Shown here: piece after piece, positions 4,221 through 7,212 of the stretch
How positions within the stretch are numbered: position 1 is the stretch's first letter
Layout: every line of letters begins with the position of its first letter
Source of the DNA: Gammaproteobacteria bacterium
GTDB lineage: Bacteria; Pseudomonadota; Gammaproteobacteria; BMS3Bbin11
Direction: 5' to 3'
DNA length: 7,212 nt
Assembly (NCBI GenBank): GCA_030597275.1
Contig: JAUVSB010000070.1
Span: 1-7,212 of the forward strand
The notes under the pieces: generated by a model
What the model was told of the DNA's origin: nothing
The model's input: the letters and a program-made list of their open reading frames with translations, nothing else
Databases searched by the model: none
Translations under genes and position numbers: made by a program

Positions 4221-5349
4221 AAGAAACTATATCATCCAGAAAAGACTTAATCTTATCGGTCCATGAACTTTCCTTCGGGCTATGACGCTTGCCACCTTCA
4301 CGCATGCTGGCATCCAGCTGTTCAAGCAGCTCTTTTTGTTCCTTGCTCAAGTTCACCGGTGTTTCTACCACAATCTTACAAAACAGATCTCCGACCTGGC
4401 TGCCTCGGGCATTTCGAACGCCCTTACCGCGTAAACGGAAGACTTTACCGGTTTGTGAGCCAGCCGGAACCTTTAGATTTGCGCGCCCATCTAGTGTTGG
4501 AACCTCAAGGTCCCCACCCAGCGCCAGCAGTGTAAAACTGACAGGTGTCTCACAATAAAGATGGGTATCTTCACGCTGAAAGATAGGATGTTTTTTCAGG
4601 TGTACCGCAACATACAGATCACCAGCAACACCACCGTGCGGTGCGGCCTCACCTTCTCCGGCAAGCCTGACCTGATCACCTTCATCAACGCCTGCCGGTA
4701 TTTTTACAGACAGAGTTTTCTGTTTTTTGATTCGCCCTACACCGTGACAGTCTGTACAGGGGTCAGTAATAATTTTTCCACTGCCGCGACACTGCGGGCA
4801 GGTTTGCTGCACAGAGAAAAACCCCTGTTGCATGCGTACTTCGCCGTGACCGCCACAGGTAGTACATGTTTTCGGCGTGCTGCCTGCTTTCGCACCGCTG
4901 CCATTACAGGTTTCACAGGTCGACATAACCGGTACACGAATCTGTACCTCAGTACCGTTTACTGCATCTTCAAGACTCAGCTCCATATTATATCTGAGGT
5001 CACTGCCGCGGCTCTGTCTTTGAGAACGGCGACCGCCACCGAAGATATCGCCGAAGATATCGCCGAAAGCATCCCCAAAACCTGCTGCACCGCCTGGCCC
5101 ACCCGGGCCGCCGCCCATAGACGGATCAACACCGGCATGGCCAAACTGATCATATGCAGAGCGCTTCTGCGCATCTGCCAGCACTTCATAGGCTTCCTTG
5201 GCTTCCTTGAAGCTGGCTTCAGCGCCTTCATCATCCGGATTACGATCCGGATGATGCTTCATTGCCTGGCGGCGATATGCCTTTTTTATTTCAGCCTCGG
5301 AGGCATTTTTCTGTACCCCGAGAACCTCATAATAATCACGTTTGGACAT
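4219..5349 (-). CDS. dnaJ: Chaperone protein DnaJ (Hsp40)
   Basis: DnaJ is the cytoplasmic co-chaperone that delivers unfolded clients to DnaK and stimulates its ATPase. The 376-residue protein has the full class A layout. The J-domain (1-70) carries the HPD motif at 33-35. The Gly/Phe region (about 75-106) contains two DIF motifs. Four zinc-binding CxxCxGxG repeats have cysteines at 145/148, 162/165, 184/187 and 198/201. The two client-binding beta domains follow, with LSVKIPAGVDEGDQVRLAGEGEA and LGGDLEVPTLDG. It ends WTDKIKSFLDDIVS, like normal DnaJ C-termini, so it is not truncated although its stop lies in a palindromic element. The start is fixed by the conserved MSKRDYYEVLGV; the ribosome site is weak. 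It follows dnaK by 81 nt, with a hairpin between them. The usual gammaproteobacterial dnaK-dnaJ order is kept. Confidence 0.98.
   Translation of the reverse strand: MSKRDYYEVLGVQKNASEAEIKKAYRRQAMKHHPDRNPDDEGAEASFKEAKEAYEVLADAQKRSAYDQFGHAGVDPSMGGGPGGPGGAAGFGDAFGDIFGDIFGGGRRSQRQSRGSDLRYNMELSLEDAVNGTEVQIRVPVMSTCETCNGSGAKAGSTPKTCTTCGGHGEVRMQQGFFSVQQTCPQCRGSGKIITDPCTDCHGVGRIKKQKTLSVKIPAGVDEGDQVRLAGEGEAAPHGGVAGDLYVAVHLKKHPIFQREDTHLYCETPVSFTLLALGGDLEVPTLDGRANLKVPAGSQTGKVFRLRGKGVRNARGSQVGDLFCKIVVETPVNLSKEQKELLEQLDASMREGGKRHSPKESSWTDKIKSFLDDIVS
5041..5064 (-). repeat. Exact 12-bp tandem duplication in the dnaJ Gly/Phe region
   Basis: The unit GAAGATATCGCC occurs twice in a row on the plus strand and encodes Gly-Asp-Ile-Phe twice. 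The DIF motif of the Gly/Phe region is a known functional element of DnaJ, so the duplication may be maintained by selection. E. coli DnaJ also has repeated DIF/DVF steps here. Confidence 0.75.
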
Positions 5350-5375
5350 ATTCTATGTACCCATCCTGAATAACG

Positions 5376-5407
5376 AAAAGGCATAGCCGTTACCGGCCAT
5401 GCCTTTT
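5376..5407 (-). terminator. Hairpin between dnaK and dnaJ, likely partial terminator
   Basis: In the minus-strand transcript AAAAGGCAUGGCCG pairs with CGGCUAUGCCUUUU, a 14-bp stem with one G-U pair and a GUAA tetraloop. The U-run forms the 3' side of the stem base. It begins 23 nt after the dnaK stop. On the plus strand the same repeat has one A-C mismatch but is followed by six T residues. With dnaJ starting 26 nt further on, it probably attenuates transcription or protects the dnaK message, giving less DnaJ than DnaK. Confidence 0.75.
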
Positions 5408-5430
5408 TTGTTTACTGTCTACGAATAGAC

Positions 5431-7212
5431 TTACTTCTTGTCGTCGTCCTTAACTTCTTCAAACTCGGCATCGACAACATCATCACCGGCCGTTGCTTCA
5501 GGCTGATCGCTACCGGTAGCCTCTGCACCAGCATCACCGGCATCGGCATAAGCCTGTTCTGCAAGCTTGTGGCTAGCCGTCGTCAGTGCTTCAGTTTTTG
5601 CCTCTATATCGGCCTTGTCATCACCTTTTAGCGCTTCTTCAAGCTCAGTGGCCGCCTTCTCGATATTTTCCTTATCAGAAGCATCGACTTTATCACCCAG
5701 ATCGGTCAGTGATTTACGCACCGAATGCAACATGGCATCACCCTGGTTACGGGCATCAACCAGCTCTCTGGCCAGGTGATCTTCTTCGGCATGCTCTTCG
5801 GCATCACGAACCATTTTTTCGATCTCATCATCGCTGAGGCCGGAACTGGACTTGATCACAATCTTGTTTTCCTTGCCCGTTGCCTTATCTTTTGCTGTGA
5901 CATGCATGATGCCATTGGCATCAATATCGAAAATCACATCAATCTGCGGCATGCCACGTGCAGCAGGCGGGATATCGGTCAGATCAAAACGACCCAGTGA
6001 TTTATTGCCAGAAGCAATTTCGCGTTCACCCTGCAGCACATGTACAGTCACTGCATTCTGGTTGTCCTCTGCGGTAGAGAATACCTGTGATGCCTTGGTA
6101 GGAATCGTTGTATTCTTTTCAATCAGCTTGGTCATCACGCCGCCCATGGTCTCAATACCCAGAGACAATGGTGTGACATCCAGCAACAGCACATCTTTGA
6201 CATCACCACCGAGTACACCACCCTGAATTGCCGCACCCAGTGCCACGGCTTCATCGGGGTTAACGTCCTTGCGCGGGTCTTTGCCAAAGAAATCTTTAAC
6301 CGCTTCCTGCACCATCGGCATCCGTGTCTGCCCGCCGACAAGAATGATATCGGAGATTTCAGAGGCGCTAATGTCCGCATCTTTCATTGCGATCTTGCAT
6401 GGATCAATCGAGCGCTTAACCAGGTCTTCCACCAGTGATTCCAGCTTGGCGCGGGTCAACTTGACCGTAAGATGCTTCGGCCCACTGGCATCAGCTGTAA
6501 TATAAGGCAGGTTGATTTCAGTCTGCGTGGTGGATGACAATTCAATTTTCGCCTTCTCAGACGCTTCTTTCAGACGCTGCAGTGCGATTACATCTTTACG
6601 TAGATCCACGCCCTGCTCTTTGTTGAACTCATCTGCAAGAAAATCAATGATGCGGTGATCGAAATCTTCACCACCCAGGAATGTATCACCGTTAGTGGAT
6701 AACACTTCAAACTGGTGCTCTCCATCAACATCTGCGATTTCGATTATGGAAACGTCAAAAGTACCACCACCGAGGTCATAAATGGCCACGGTACGATCAC
6801 CTTCTTTGTTATCCATACCAAATGCGAGTGCTGCCGCTGTCGGCTCATTGATGATGCGCTTAACATCCAGACCGGCAATCTTGCCTGCATCTTTGGTCGC
6901 CTGACGCTGTGAGTCATTAAAATAGGCAGGTACTGTAACAACAGCTTCAGTCACTTCTTCGCCCAGGAAGGCTTCTGCATCTGCCTTCAGCTTCATCAGC
7001 ACACGGGCGGAAACTTCAGGTGGCGCCATCTGCTTGCCATTGACTTCAACCCAGGCATCACCATTTTTAGCCTTCAGTATTTTGTAAGGCATCAGGTCGA
7101 TATCACGCTGCACGACATCTTCATCAAACTTGCGACCGATCAGTCGCTTGATGGCATACAGGGTATTAGCAGGGTTGGTGACAGCCTGGCGCTTGGCCGG
7201 TGCACCCACAAC
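5431..7212 (-). CDS. dnaK: Chaperone protein DnaK (Hsp70), missing its N-terminus at the window edge
   Basis: DnaK is the ATP-driven Hsp70 chaperone working with DnaJ and GrpE in the cytoplasm. The window holds 593 codons. The frame is open to the right edge, and aligning by memory with E. coli DnaK (which reads LVGQPAKRQAV at residues 49-59) suggests about 49 N-terminal residues lie outside, including the DLGTTNS phosphate loop. Visible hallmarks: KDAGKIAGLDVKRIINEPTAAA, YDLGGGTFDVSIIE, NGDTFLGGEDFD with the conserved Thr, ILVGGQTRMP, the interdomain linker DVLLLDVTPLSLG, the substrate-binding domain through FDIDANGIMHVTAKDK, the helical lid, and the C-terminal DDVVDAEFEEVK tail. No damage is seen. 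The GTG at 7209 is not the true start; it lies inside the conserved ATPase domain. The heat-shock promoter and any grpE lie outside the window. dnaJ follows on the same strand. Confidence 0.98.
   Translation of the reverse strand, partial: VVGAPAKRQAVTNPANTLYAIKRLIGRKFDEDVVQRDIDLMPYKILKAKNGDAWVEVNGKQMAPPEVSARVLMKLKADAEAFLGEEVTEAVVTVPAYFNDSQRQATKDAGKIAGLDVKRIINEPTAAALAFGMDNKEGDRTVAIYDLGGGTFDVSIIEIADVDGEHQFEVLSTNGDTFLGGEDFDHRIIDFLADEFNKEQGVDLRKDVIALQRLKEASEKAKIELSSTTQTEINLPYITADASGPKHLTVKLTRAKLESLVEDLVKRSIDPCKIAMKDADISASEISDIILVGGQTRMPMVQEAVKDFFGKDPRKDVNPDEAVALGAAIQGGVLGGDVKDVLLLDVTPLSLGIETMGGVMTKLIEKNTTIPTKASQVFSTAEDNQNAVTVHVLQGEREIASGNKSLGRFDLTDIPPAARGMPQIDVIFDIDANGIMHVTAKDKATGKENKIVIKSSSGLSDDEIEKMVRDAEEHAEEDHLARELVDARNQGDAMLHSVRKSLTDLGDKVDASDKENIEKAATELEEALKGDDKADIEAKTEALTTASHKLAEQAYADAGDAGAEATGSDQPEATAGDDVVDAEFEEVKDDDKK

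Noticed and set aside
4561..5373. Long plus-strand open frame of 270 codons opposite dnaJ
   Set aside because: It lies entirely antisense to a well-supported dnaJ, has no recognisable domains and no convincing ribosome site; it is a by-product of dnaJ codon bias.
7207..7209. GTG as the start of DnaK
   Set aside because: It lies inside the conserved ATPase domain (VVGAPAKRQ), and the upstream codon is also in frame; the gene simply runs off the window.

Overview
The window looks like part of a gammaproteobacterial chromosome, most likely from a sulfur-oxidising lineage (inference). The DnaK, DnaJ and NadC sequences are typical of gammaproteobacteria. Two other genes point to sulfur metabolism: a secreted Gly/Tyr-rich protein resembling sulfur globule envelope proteins, and an exported DsrE-like protein. 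GC content is moderate, and every convincing gene lies on the minus strand, so transcription runs from high to low coordinates.

Layout in transcription order, right to left: (1) dnaK, entering from the right edge without its first ~49 codons (5431-7212). (2) A strong hairpin in the 81-nt gap (5376-5407), then dnaJ (4219-5349). (3) A 161-bp fold-back, MITE-like palindrome (4060-4220) with 20-bp terminal inverted repeats; one repeat contains the dnaJ stop codon. (4) A tight three-gene cluster with gaps of 37 and 23 nt: an exported DsrE/DsrF-like protein (3427-3966), an alanine/glycine:cation symporter (2031-3389) and nadC (1162-2007). (5) A 241-nt regulatory gap with a near-consensus sigma70-type promoter, an upstream dyad and a leader that can form two hairpins. 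(6) A sulfur-globule-like protein gene (255-920), closed by a textbook UUCG-loop terminator (193-228). (7) The 5' part of an unrecognised gene running off the left edge (1-170).

How the genes fit together: DnaK and DnaJ form the Hsp70 chaperone pair, with the hairpin between them probably lowering dnaJ expression. The sulfur-globule-like gene has its own promoter and terminator, as expected for an abundant structural protein. The DsrE-like/symporter/nadC cluster has no obvious shared pathway; its spacing suggests co-transcription only.

The most unusual signals are the fold-back element inserted exactly at the dnaJ stop, the composition of the sulfur-globule-like protein (Gly/Tyr repeats, acidic DxDxDG stretch, RGRG block, charged helix and Ala/Lys/Pro tail) with its regulatory region, and the exported single-cysteine DsrE-like protein. 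No RNA gene, CRISPR array or intact transposase was seen.
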